DNA from: Methylotenera sp. | GTDB lineage: Bacteria > Pseudomonadota > Gammaproteobacteria > Burkholderiales > Methylophilaceae | Direction of reading: 5' to 3' | Length of the DNA: 12,816 nt | Assembly: GCA_027310735.1 (NCBI GenBank) | Contig: DAIDAH010000057.1 | Span: 1 to 12,816, forward strand | Part shown: one piece after another, positions 7,482 through 12,816 of the stretch | Numbering within the stretch: the first letter of the stretch is position 1 | How the letters are laid out: each line of letters starts with the position of its first letter | The notes under the pieces: model-generated | What the model was told of the DNA's origin: nothing | Seen by the model: only the letters and a program-made list of their open reading frames with translations | The model's database searches: none | Translations under genes and position numbers: made by a program

Positions 7482-7958
7482 ATGACTAATAAAATTGTAT
7501 CGACCAGCATGGATATTCATGAAATTCTGGAACACTTACCCCATCGCTATCCATTTGTTCTCATTGATCGTGTGGTATCAATGGAGTTAGGTAAAGAAAT
7601 TACAGCAATTAAAAATGTAAGTGTGAACGAGCCTTACTTTCCAGGACACTTTCCTTACCATCCGGTAATGCCAGGTGTCTTGATTATTGAGGCAATGGCA
7701 CAGGCGGCTGCAATTTTGTCGTTTAAAACAATGGATACGAAGCCTAGTGATGATTCAGTCTATTATTTTGCTGGCATTGACAATGCTCGATTTAAAAAAC
7801 CAGTGTCGCCAGGTGATCAGATTATTCTTAACGTTAAAATTGATCGTATTTTAAAAGGTATTTGGAAGTACTCAGGTGTGGCCAGTGTAGATGGCACAGT
7901 CGTTGCTGAGGCGCAAATGATGTGTATATTAAAAGCTATTGAGAAAACTGAGAAGTAG
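7482..7958 (+). CDS. fabZ: 3-hydroxyacyl-ACP dehydratase FabZ
   Basis: FabZ removes water from 3-hydroxyacyl-ACP to give trans-2-enoyl-ACP in fatty-acid elongation. It competes with LpxA and LpxD for the same hydroxyacyl-ACP pool, which explains its place between them. The hot-dog fold signature is clear. LPHRYPFVLIDRV is at about residues 19-31, and FPGHFPYHPVMPGVLIIEAMAQ contains the catalytic pair H56 and E70. The length of 158 aa is slightly above the usual 145-152. The excess is a nine-residue leader, because M10 (ATG at 7509) gives the common MDIHEILEHLPHRYPF start. Neither start has a strong Shine-Dalgarno sequence; 7482 has a weak GAG-containing purine stretch upstream and is preferred. 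lpxA follows after only 3 nt. Confidence 0.96.
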   Translation: MTNKIVSTSMDIHEILEHLPHRYPFVLIDRVVSMELGKEITAIKNVSVNEPYFPGHFPYHPVMPGVLIIEAMAQAAAILSFKTMDTKPSDDSVYYFAGIDNARFKKPVSPGDQIILNVKIDRILKGIWKYSGVASVDGTVVAEAQMMCILKAIEKTEK

Positions 7959-7961
7959 GCG

Positions 7962-8744
7962 ATGGTAGCAGCAAAGATTCATGCTACGGCTATTATTGAT
8001 GCCGGCGCTGAGATTGATTCTAGCGTAGAGATTGGTGCTTACTCTGTAATCGGCCCCAACGTTAAAATTGGTGCGGGAACACGCGTTGCAGGCCATGTGA
8101 TGATTAATGGCCCAACCACCATTGGGCAGAATAATCATATATTTCAATATTCTTCGCTAGGCGAAGCGCCGCAAGATAAGAAGTATAAAGATGAGCCAAC
8201 GTTATTAGAGATAGGCGATAACAATACCATTCGCGAGTTTTGTACATTTAACCGTGGTACCGTACAAGACAAAGGAATAACAAAAATTGGTAATGATAAT
8301 TGGGTGATGGCTTATGTACACATAGCGCATGATTGCCAAGTTGGGAATCATACTATTTTAGCTAACAATTCATCTCTTGCTGGGCATGTGGATATTGATG
8401 ATCATGCGATTCTAGGCGGCTTCACGCTTATTCATCAGTTCTGTAAAGTTGGATCACATGTAATTACAGCCGTTGGTTCTGTTGTGTTTAAGGATATTCC
8501 ACCATACGTTACCGCTGCTGGCTATGATGCAAAGCCTCATGGCATCAATGCTGAAGGTTTAAAACGCCGCGGTTTTTCTGCGGAAAGTATTCTGCAAATT
8601 AAGCGAGCATATAAGACTTTATATCGTAATGGATTGACCTTGGATGAGGCCAAAGCTGAATTGGTAATCATGCAAGAAACAACCCCAGAAATTGCTCTAT
8701 TTACAGACTTCCTGAAACTTTCAACTCGCGGCATCGTTCGCTAA
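7962..8744 (+). CDS. lpxA: UDP-N-acetylglucosamine acyltransferase LpxA
   Basis: LpxA transfers a 3-hydroxyacyl chain from ACP to the 3-OH of UDP-GlcNAc, the first step of lipid A synthesis, in the cytosol. The first ~185 residues form a hexapeptide-repeat left-handed beta-helix (for example VEIGAYSVIGPNVKIG), followed by a helical C-terminal domain. The catalytic histidine is H123 in HIAHDCQVGNH, equivalent to E. coli H125; the ACP-site motif HQFC starts at H158 (E. coli H160). At the position of the E. coli acyl-chain ruler Gly173 this protein has Val171 (in ITAVGS). A bulky residue there suggests a shorter chain than C14, as in Pseudomonas, where Met gives C10. The length of 260 aa is normal. 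The start is 3 nt after the fabZ stop, with an AGG just upstream of the ATG, so translation is probably coupled. Confidence 0.97.
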   Translation: MVAAKIHATAIIDAGAEIDSSVEIGAYSVIGPNVKIGAGTRVAGHVMINGPTTIGQNNHIFQYSSLGEAPQDKKYKDEPTLLEIGDNNTIREFCTFNRGTVQDKGITKIGNDNWVMAYVHIAHDCQVGNHTILANNSSLAGHVDIDDHAILGGFTLIHQFCKVGSHVITAVGSVVFKDIPPYVTAAGYDAKPHGINAEGLKRRGFSAESILQIKRAYKTLYRNGLTLDEAKAELVIMQETTPEIALFTDFLKLSTRGIVR

Positions 8745-8765
8745 TAATTTCAAGTTCATTCAGCT

Positions 8766-9899
8766 ATGGTTAGAATTGGTATTGTGGCTGGAGAAGCCTC
8801 AGGTGACTTGCTCGGCAGTCATTTGATTCAAGCATTAAAACAAAAACGTGCAGATATAGAATTTGTCGGCATCGCAGGGCCAAAGATGATGGGAGAGGGC
8901 GCTCATTCACTTTTCCCTATTGAACGCTTATCTGTTCGTGGTTATTTAGAAGTGATTAAACATCTATTTGGCTTGCTTCGATTGCGTAGACAATTACTTA
9001 GGCACTTTCTGAACGATAGGCTTGATTTGTTTATTGGCATTGATGCGCCAGATTTTAACTTTTGGTTAGAAAAGAAGCTTAAAAACAAAGGCATTAAAAC
9101 GATTCATTATGTCAGCCCATCTATTTGGGCATGGCGTAAAGGGCGTATCAATAAAATCAAAAAAGCGGTCAGTCACGTTTTAGCGTTATTCCCATTTGAG
9201 CCAGCATTGTATCAAGAGGCTGGCATTCCAGTGACGTATGTTGGGCATCCTTTAGCAGATATACTACCTATGGAACCTGATGTTGCTACGGCACGAGAGG
9301 GTTTGAAAATAAAACCATATGCCTTGGTGATTGCAATGTTACCTGGTAGCCGACAAAGTGAAGTGCAGCAGCATGCTGATTTATTTGTCAAAACCGCCAA
9401 GTTGATTTATGCCGAAAATCCTAATGCGTTATTTCTTGTACCACTTATAACCCGAGAAACGCGCCAGATATTTGAGCTGGCAATTTTTCATGCACTGGAA
9501 GACTTGCCAATTCAGATACTATTTGGACATGCACATGATGCCATGGAGGCTGCTGATGTCATTATTGTTGCTTCAGGCACGGCAACGTTGGAAGCTGCAT
9601 TGCTTAAAAAGCCCATGGTGATTACTTACCGTATGTCGAAGTTGAGTTGGCAATTACTTAAACGTATGCGGCTACAGCCTTACGTTGGCTTGCCTAATAT
9701 ATTGGCTGGTAAGTTTGTTGTGCCGGAGCTTTTGCAGGATGATTCAACACCGGAGAAACTGGCTGAAACTGCATTAAAACTTGTTAGTGATTTAGATCAG
9801 CTTACTGAGATTAAAGCTGAGTTTACAAAAATTCATCACAGCTTACGTCAAAATACAGCAGAAAAAGCAGCAACGGCTATTCTTGCTTATTTAAAGTGA
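8766..9899 (+). CDS. lpxB: Lipid-A-disaccharide synthase
   Basis: LpxB is a GT-B fold glycosyltransferase (family GT19) on the inner face of the inner membrane. It joins UDP-2,3-diacylglucosamine to lipid X to give the tetra-acyl disaccharide 1-phosphate. Visible family motifs in order are GEASGD at residues 9-14, GIAGPKMMGEG near 36, SPSIWAWRKGR from S117, LFPFEP and YVGHPLAD in the middle, LPGSRQSEV from L192, and ASGTATLEAALLKKPMV and PYVGLPNILAGK in the UDP-sugar-binding half. The length of 377 aa is typical (E. coli 382). The start is 21 nt after lpxA without a clear Shine-Dalgarno sequence. The interfacial hydrophobic and basic patch around HLFGLLRLRRQLLRHF fits peripheral membrane binding (inference). 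Confidence 0.97.
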   Translation: MVRIGIVAGEASGDLLGSHLIQALKQKRADIEFVGIAGPKMMGEGAHSLFPIERLSVRGYLEVIKHLFGLLRLRRQLLRHFLNDRLDLFIGIDAPDFNFWLEKKLKNKGIKTIHYVSPSIWAWRKGRINKIKKAVSHVLALFPFEPALYQEAGIPVTYVGHPLADILPMEPDVATAREGLKIKPYALVIAMLPGSRQSEVQQHADLFVKTAKLIYAENPNALFLVPLITRETRQIFELAIFHALEDLPIQILFGHAHDAMEAADVIIVASGTATLEAALLKKPMVITYRMSKLSWQLLKRMRLQPYVGLPNILAGKFVVPELLQDDSTPEKLAETALKLVSDLDQLTEIKAEFTKIHHSLRQNTAEKAATAILAYLK

Positions 9900-9915
9900 T
9901 TGGTATTATGCGTTT

Positions 9916-10488
9916 ATGCAGTTAATTTGCGGTGTAGACGAGGCTGGGCGTGGACCACTGGCAGGTGCAGTTTATGCCGCTGCTGTCATTTTAAATCCAG
10001 ACCACCCAATACTGGGCTTGGCTGATTCAAAGAAGCTATCTGAGAAAAAGCGTGATTTCCTTAGTATTGAGATTAAGCAACATGCATTAGCATGGGCTAT
10101 TGCTAGCAGCAGTGTTGCTGAAATTGATAGTATCAATATTCTGCAAGCTAGCTTACTTGCCATGAAGCGTGCTATTGAGCAGTTACAAGTAGCAGCAGAT
10201 ATTGTGTTAGTTGATGGTAATAAGTGCCCGAATATACATCTGCCTTGTGAGGCAATCGTTAAAGGCGATAGTAAGGTGCAGGCTATTTCTGCAGCATCTA
10301 TTCTTGCAAAAACTGCGCGTGATGCTGAGCTGTATTTATTACATGAGCAATATCCTCAGTATGGCTTTGCCAAACACAAGGGTTACCCAACAGCCGAGCA
10401 TCTTAGAATGCTTGTTTTGCATGGCATCAGTCCAATTCATCGATTGAGTTATGCGCCTGTCAGAAATCTAATGGTTAGAAATTCTTAA
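9916..10488 (+). CDS. rnhB: Ribonuclease HII
   Basis: RNase HII cuts RNA in RNA-DNA hybrids and starts removal of single ribonucleotides misincorporated in DNA. The four active-site carboxylates are visible: D8 and E9 in GVDEAGRGPLAG, D100 in VDGN, and D118 in KGDSKV. The conserved ILAKTARD segment ends at D136, and DSKKLSEKKR is also typical. The length of 190 aa is normal (E. coli 198). It starts 16 nt after lpxB and is the last gene of the plus-strand run. It ends only 7 nt before the stop of the convergent methyltransferase gene. In E. coli rnhB also follows lpxB, there before dnaE; here dnaE is absent and convergent genes follow. Confidence 0.97.
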   Translation: MQLICGVDEAGRGPLAGAVYAAAVILNPDHPILGLADSKKLSEKKRDFLSIEIKQHALAWAIASSSVAEIDSINILQASLLAMKRAIEQLQVAADIVLVDGNKCPNIHLPCEAIVKGDSKVQAISAASILAKTARDAELYLLHEQYPQYGFAKHKGYPTAEHLRMLVLHGISPIHRLSYAPVRNLMVRNS

Positions 10489-10495
10489 ATGGAAT

Positions 10496-11218
10496 TTAGG
10501 CTAGCAATAAAAAAACCGTAGGTTTTTTGTGTAGGTTAGGGCGTGTAGATTCATTGAGTTTTTTCCAGTCCGCAATGGACTTGCTTACAATGAATTCGTC
10601 ATTCAAGCTGATATTACAGGCGATGCATAGTTTAGTCGCAGGATTACAATGTGCCAAAATGTCTTCAAATAAATGTTGGTTGCGATAGGGCGTTTCGATA
10701 AAAATTTGTGTTTCGTGATTTTTATTGGATGCTTTTTCAATTTCTTTCAGACGCAGAATACGTGCAGCTTTATCCGCAGGAATATATCCTAAAAACGTAA
10801 AGCGTTGGCCATTTAGGCCTGATGCCATTAAGCTTAATAAAATTGAGCTTGGCCCAACTAATGGCATTACACGAATCCCTTTTTTATGAGCAAGTTCTGC
10901 GAGTCGCGCCCCTGGGTCAGCAATGCCCGGGCAACCAGCTTCACTCATCAGGCCTATATCAAACCCTGCAAGCAGTGGTTTTAATAGGCTTGGTAGCTCT
11001 TGTTCTGTCGTATGTTCGTTTAAAGTAAGTAATTGAAGTTCACGTACTGGCTTATTCGTTTTAATAGTGCTGAGAAAGTGCCGTGCAGTTTTTTCATTTT
11101 CAACGACAAATGTGTGGAGTTGTTGCGCAATGCTAACTACCTCTGTTGGCAATACTTTAGCAATGTTGTCATCTCCAAGAGTGACTGGGATTAAATATAG
11201 TATTCCTAATTTCACCAT
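10496..11218 (-). CDS. RsmI-like SAM-dependent methyltransferase (tetrapyrrole-methylase fold), paralog type
   Basis: The 240-aa protein belongs to the tetrapyrrole methylase superfamily near RsmI, which 2'-O-methylates C1402 of 16S rRNA. The N-terminal GILYLIPVTLGD matches the first strand. LMSEAGCPGIADPGA at about residues 90-104 corresponds to the RsmI motif SDAGTPxISDPG, but with E, C and GIA substitutions. GPSS at 122-125, FLGYIP at 142-147 and FIETPYRN at 173-180 are the expected downstream motifs. It is shorter than true RsmI (about 280-290 aa), ending in KKPTVFLLLA, and lacks the usual C-terminal extension. I therefore read it as the short paralog often found in betaproteobacteria, whose substrate I do not know; calling it RsmI would be over-annotation. 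It lies 58 nt downstream of maf on the same strand. AAGG is about 11 nt before the ATG, a poor ribosome-binding site. Confidence 0.85.
   Translation of the reverse strand: MVKLGILYLIPVTLGDDNIAKVLPTEVVSIAQQLHTFVVENEKTARHFLSTIKTNKPVRELQLLTLNEHTTEQELPSLLKPLLAGFDIGLMSEAGCPGIADPGARLAELAHKKGIRVMPLVGPSSILLSLMASGLNGQRFTFLGYIPADKAARILRLKEIEKASNKNHETQIFIETPYRNQHLFEDILAHCNPATKLCIACNISLNDEFIVSKSIADWKKLNESTRPNLHKKPTVFLLLA
10510..10528. terminator. Possible bidirectional terminator hairpin at the convergent gene ends
   Basis: A perfect 8-bp inverted repeat, AAAAAACC and GGTTTTTT, flanks a 3-nt loop (10518-10520). On each strand the right arm supplies a T-run. It lies 22 nt past the rnhB stop and inside the last codons of the minus-strand methyltransferase gene. 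Only two G-C pairs support the stem, and these bases also encode the KKPTVF end of the methyltransferase, so the hairpin may be a by-product of coding. No other terminator candidate is seen for either converging transcript. Confidence 0.4.
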
Positions 11219-11276
11219 CTGGATAACGACCTTAATTAAAAATTGATTGCATATTGTGAATAGATAGCTTGAATAC

Positions 11277-11858
11277 TTATATAACGTTTACCCCTTCATT
11301 ATTAAGCATATTAATTAGTTTAATGAGGGGAAGCCCGATTAGTGCGTTAGGATCTTCGCCTGTCATTTTTTCTATAATGGCGATGCCTAGCCCTTCTGAT
11401 TTTGCACTGCCAGCACAATGATAAGGTTGCTCTTTGATTAGGTAACTTTCAATTTGAGCGTCACTTAAATTTCTAAATTGGACAATATAAGGTACGACCT
11501 CTGCCTGCATATTTTGGGTGCTAGGGTTATAGAGACACAATGCACTATGGAAAATTACCTCACGCCCACGCATCATGCGCAGTTGCTTTGTAGCATTGTC
11601 ATGATTCATGGGCTTTCCTATTTGCAAATCATCAAGTGTGGCAACTTGGTCGCAACCAATAATCAGTGTGTTTGGATGGCTAATCCCAATTTTTTTGGCT
11701 TTATCCTGAGCTAACCTTAGTGCCGTTTCTTGAGGTTTCTCTAGACTCAGCGGGCTTTCATCAACTTCTGGAGAAATACAGTTGAACGGTAATTGCAATC
11801 GTGTGAGCAACTCTCGTCTATAAATGGAAGAGGAGGCTAGAATTATGTTTGGGTTCAT
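11277..11858 (-). CDS. maf: Maf/YceF-type nucleoside triphosphate pyrophosphatase
   Basis: Maf proteins hydrolyse non-canonical or modified NTPs to NMP and pyrophosphate. The sequence has ILASSSIYRRELL at residues 5-18 (phosphate-binding S9-S11 and R14/R15), PEVDE at 30-34, GCDQV at 68-72 with catalytic D70, and AGSAKSEGLG at 149-158. The last motif, and the overall resemblance to E. coli YceF rather than YhdE, point to the 7-methyl-GTP pyrophosphatase subgroup (inference from family knowledge). The start is set at the ATG at 11858, giving 193 aa, the usual length. The frame is open further upstream to an ATG at 11930, but that 24-residue extension would be encoded across the terminator at 11890-11921 and has no counterpart in the family. 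The ribosome-binding site is weak (purine-rich AACGAAAAACTAAAA). The gene lies between the carboxyltransferase terminator and the methyltransferase. Confidence 0.93.
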   Translation of the reverse strand: MNPNIILASSSIYRRELLTRLQLPFNCISPEVDESPLSLEKPQETALRLAQDKAKKIGISHPNTLIIGCDQVATLDDLQIGKPMNHDNATKQLRMMRGREVIFHSALCLYNPSTQNMQAEVVPYIVQFRNLSDAQIESYLIKEQPYHCAGSAKSEGLGIAIIEKMTGEDPNALIGLPLIKLINMLNNEGVNVI

Positions 11859-11889
11859 TTTTAGTTTTTCGTTGCTGTTTGGCGCTAAT

Positions 11890-11921
11890 AAAAAAGCCGA
11901 CAGCGTTATTCTGTCGGCTTT
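11890..11921 (-). terminator. Rho-independent terminator after the biotin carboxyltransferase gene
   Basis: A perfect 11-bp inverted repeat, AAAGCCGACAG at 11893-11903 and CTGTCGGCTTT at 11911-11921, encloses a 7-nt loop. On the minus strand the stem is followed by an uninterrupted TTTTTT ending at 11890, as an intrinsic terminator needs. It begins 19 nt after the stop codon of the upstream minus-strand gene. The plus strand has only TTTCT after the stem, so termination in that direction would be weaker. Confidence 0.92.
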
Positions 11922-11940
11922 CTGCATCAATTACAAATGC

Positions 11941-12816
11941 TTATTCAGGTTGAATTTCAATGAGTGACTCATCAGGTGTTACTGAGTCGCCTTTTTTAAC
12001 GTAAACCGCGACAACAATACCTGAAGTGGTCGCCTGAATTTCATTTTCCATTTTCATTGCTTCGATGACCAATACGCCATCACCAGCATTTACTTTGTCA
12101 CCAACATTCACTTTTACCGCAACAACTGCACCTGGCATAGAGGTCGTAACATGACCAGCATGTGTTGGGCGAGGGCGATCTCCACCGCTAGTATTTGATA
12201 GGGCTTTCTTTTTACTTCCACTATTAGCGCCACCTACACCAGATGACACTTCGATTTCACCTAATGTTTCTACGATAACTTCTTCAGCAATACCATCAAT
12301 TGACACGTAGAATGGACGTCTTTCCTCGCCAGGATGGCCACTTCCCGTTAAGTTGATATGGAAGGTTTCCCCATGTAATGTTACTTTAAATTCACTAGGT
12401 GCGTAGCGAGGTGCATCAGCTTGTGCCGCAGCTTTATCTAGTAAAGCTTCAGGTGTAAGTGAGCCTGCATTGCGTTCTTGTAGATATGTCTTGCCAATGT
12501 CTGGAAACATTGCAAACGTTAGTACGTCTTCTTCCGACTGGGCAAAACGCTCTGAGTCAGTAGTGAGTTTAACCATTTCGTCCTGCAATAAATCTGCAGG
12601 GCGGCAGGTAATAGGTTCAGCATCGCCAATAGCCAACTTTTTAACATCAGCATTAACTGGGCTTGGTGATTTACCATATTGACCCAAGAAGTAGTTTTTG
12701 ACTTCATTGGTGATTGATTTGTAGCGCTGACCTGTCATGACATTCAACACTGCCTGTGTACCTACAATTTGCGAGGTAGGTGTCACTAATGGAATATAGC
12801 CGAGGTCTTTACGTAC
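11941..12816 (-). CDS. Pyruvate carboxylase subunit B / oxaloacetate decarboxylase alpha, C-terminal part
   Basis: The gene is cut by the window edge and only the last 291 codons are visible. The visible start, VRKDLGYIPLVTPTSQIVGTQAV in pieces (LGYIPLVTPTSQ, then VLNVMTGQRY), is the end of the carboxyltransferase domain and leads into the conserved NYFLGQYGKSP segment. A flexible Gly/Ser/Lys linker follows (GANSGSKKK), then a biotinyl domain at the C-terminus. The biotin-accepting lysine lies in EAMKMEN, encoded at 12052-12054, 36 residues before the end. Such proteins move a carboxyl group between biotin and pyruvate/oxaloacetate. In organisms with two-subunit pyruvate carboxylase, a separate biotin carboxylase charges the biotin and the pair refills oxaloacetate. 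That reading is preferred to the sodium-pump decarboxylase, but the window cannot separate the two. A terminator follows the stop codon. Confidence 0.92.
   Translation of the reverse strand, partial: VRKDLGYIPLVTPTSQIVGTQAVLNVMTGQRYKSITNEVKNYFLGQYGKSPSPVNADVKKLAIGDAEPITCRPADLLQDEMVKLTTDSERFAQSEEDVLTFAMFPDIGKTYLQERNAGSLTPEALLDKAAAQADAPRYAPSEFKVTLHGETFHINLTGSGHPGEERRPFYVSIDGIAEEVIVETLGEIEVSSGVGGANSGSKKKALSNTSGGDRPRPTHAGHVTTSMPGAVVAVKVNVGDKVNAGDGVLVIEAMKMENEIQATTSGIVVAVYVKKGDSVTPDESLIEIQPE

Noticed and set aside
9908..9925. Five-codon upstream reading frame (ATG CGT TTA TGC AGT TAA) overlapping the rnhB start
   Set aside because: It has no ribosome-binding site of note and such tiny frames are common by chance; no evidence of regulation.
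10211..10447. Open frame overlapping rnhB in another frame, and similar overlapping frames elsewhere
   Set aside because: They lie wholly inside well-supported genes, show no family resemblance and have no credible ribosome-binding sites.
11859..11930. Longer maf beginning at ATG 11930
   Set aside because: The extra 24 codons run through a perfect terminator hairpin and have no match in the Maf family; ATG 11858 gives the usual N-terminus.
1..12816. Search for a new defence, mobile or biosynthetic system
   Set aside because: Nearly all of the window is accounted for by recognised housekeeping genes. No transposase, integrase, toxin-antitoxin pair, repeat array or unexplained gene was seen.

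Overview
The window is an AT-rich stretch (roughly 40% GC by eye, not counted) of a Gram-negative, lipopolysaccharide-making proteobacterium. Its plus-strand half is the conserved outer-membrane biogenesis cluster cdsA-dxr-rseP-bamA-skp-lpxD-fabZ-lpxA-lpxB-rnhB. Protein details and the genes that follow rnhB suggest a low-GC betaproteobacterium. The details are a short cysteine-free BamA loop 6 and a YceF-type Maf beside an RsmI-like methyltransferase. A member of Methylophilaceae is my best guess, but that is inference and cannot be proved from this window.

Layout, plus strand (1-10488): the 3' part of cdsA (phospholipid precursor CDP-diacylglycerol) overlaps dxr (isoprenoid MEP pathway), which overlaps rseP (intramembrane protease). 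bamA (outer-membrane protein insertase) follows after 4 nt. A 125-nt gap before skp holds short direct and inverted repeats and a possible extended -10 promoter. It is the longest non-coding stretch in the window. Then come skp (periplasmic chaperone, TTG start), lpxD, fabZ, lpxA and lpxB (lipid A synthesis, with the fatty-acid dehydratase), and rnhB (RNase HII). Spacing is tight throughout, so the whole run is probably one operon, possibly with an internal start before skp.

Layout, minus strand (10496-12816): converging on rnhB are an RsmI-like SAM-dependent methyltransferase and a YceF-type Maf nucleotide pyrophosphatase. Upstream of them lies the C-terminal third to half of a biotin-dependent carboxyltransferase (pyruvate carboxylase subunit B / oxaloacetate decarboxylase alpha). 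The last is cut by the window edge. A clear rho-independent terminator lies between the carboxyltransferase gene and maf.

The genes work together as expected. CdsA supplies phospholipid precursors. FabZ, LpxA, LpxD and LpxB use hydroxyacyl-ACP to build lipid A. Skp and BamA deliver and insert outer-membrane proteins, and RseP belongs to envelope-stress signalling. I found no mobile element, CRISPR array, tRNA/rRNA gene or unknown multi-gene system. The observations worth a second look are at the level of residues, starts and gene pairs: the LpxA acyl-chain ruler residue, the relocated BamA cysteine pair, the methyltransferase-Maf pair, a G8 run in dxr, and the skp upstream region.
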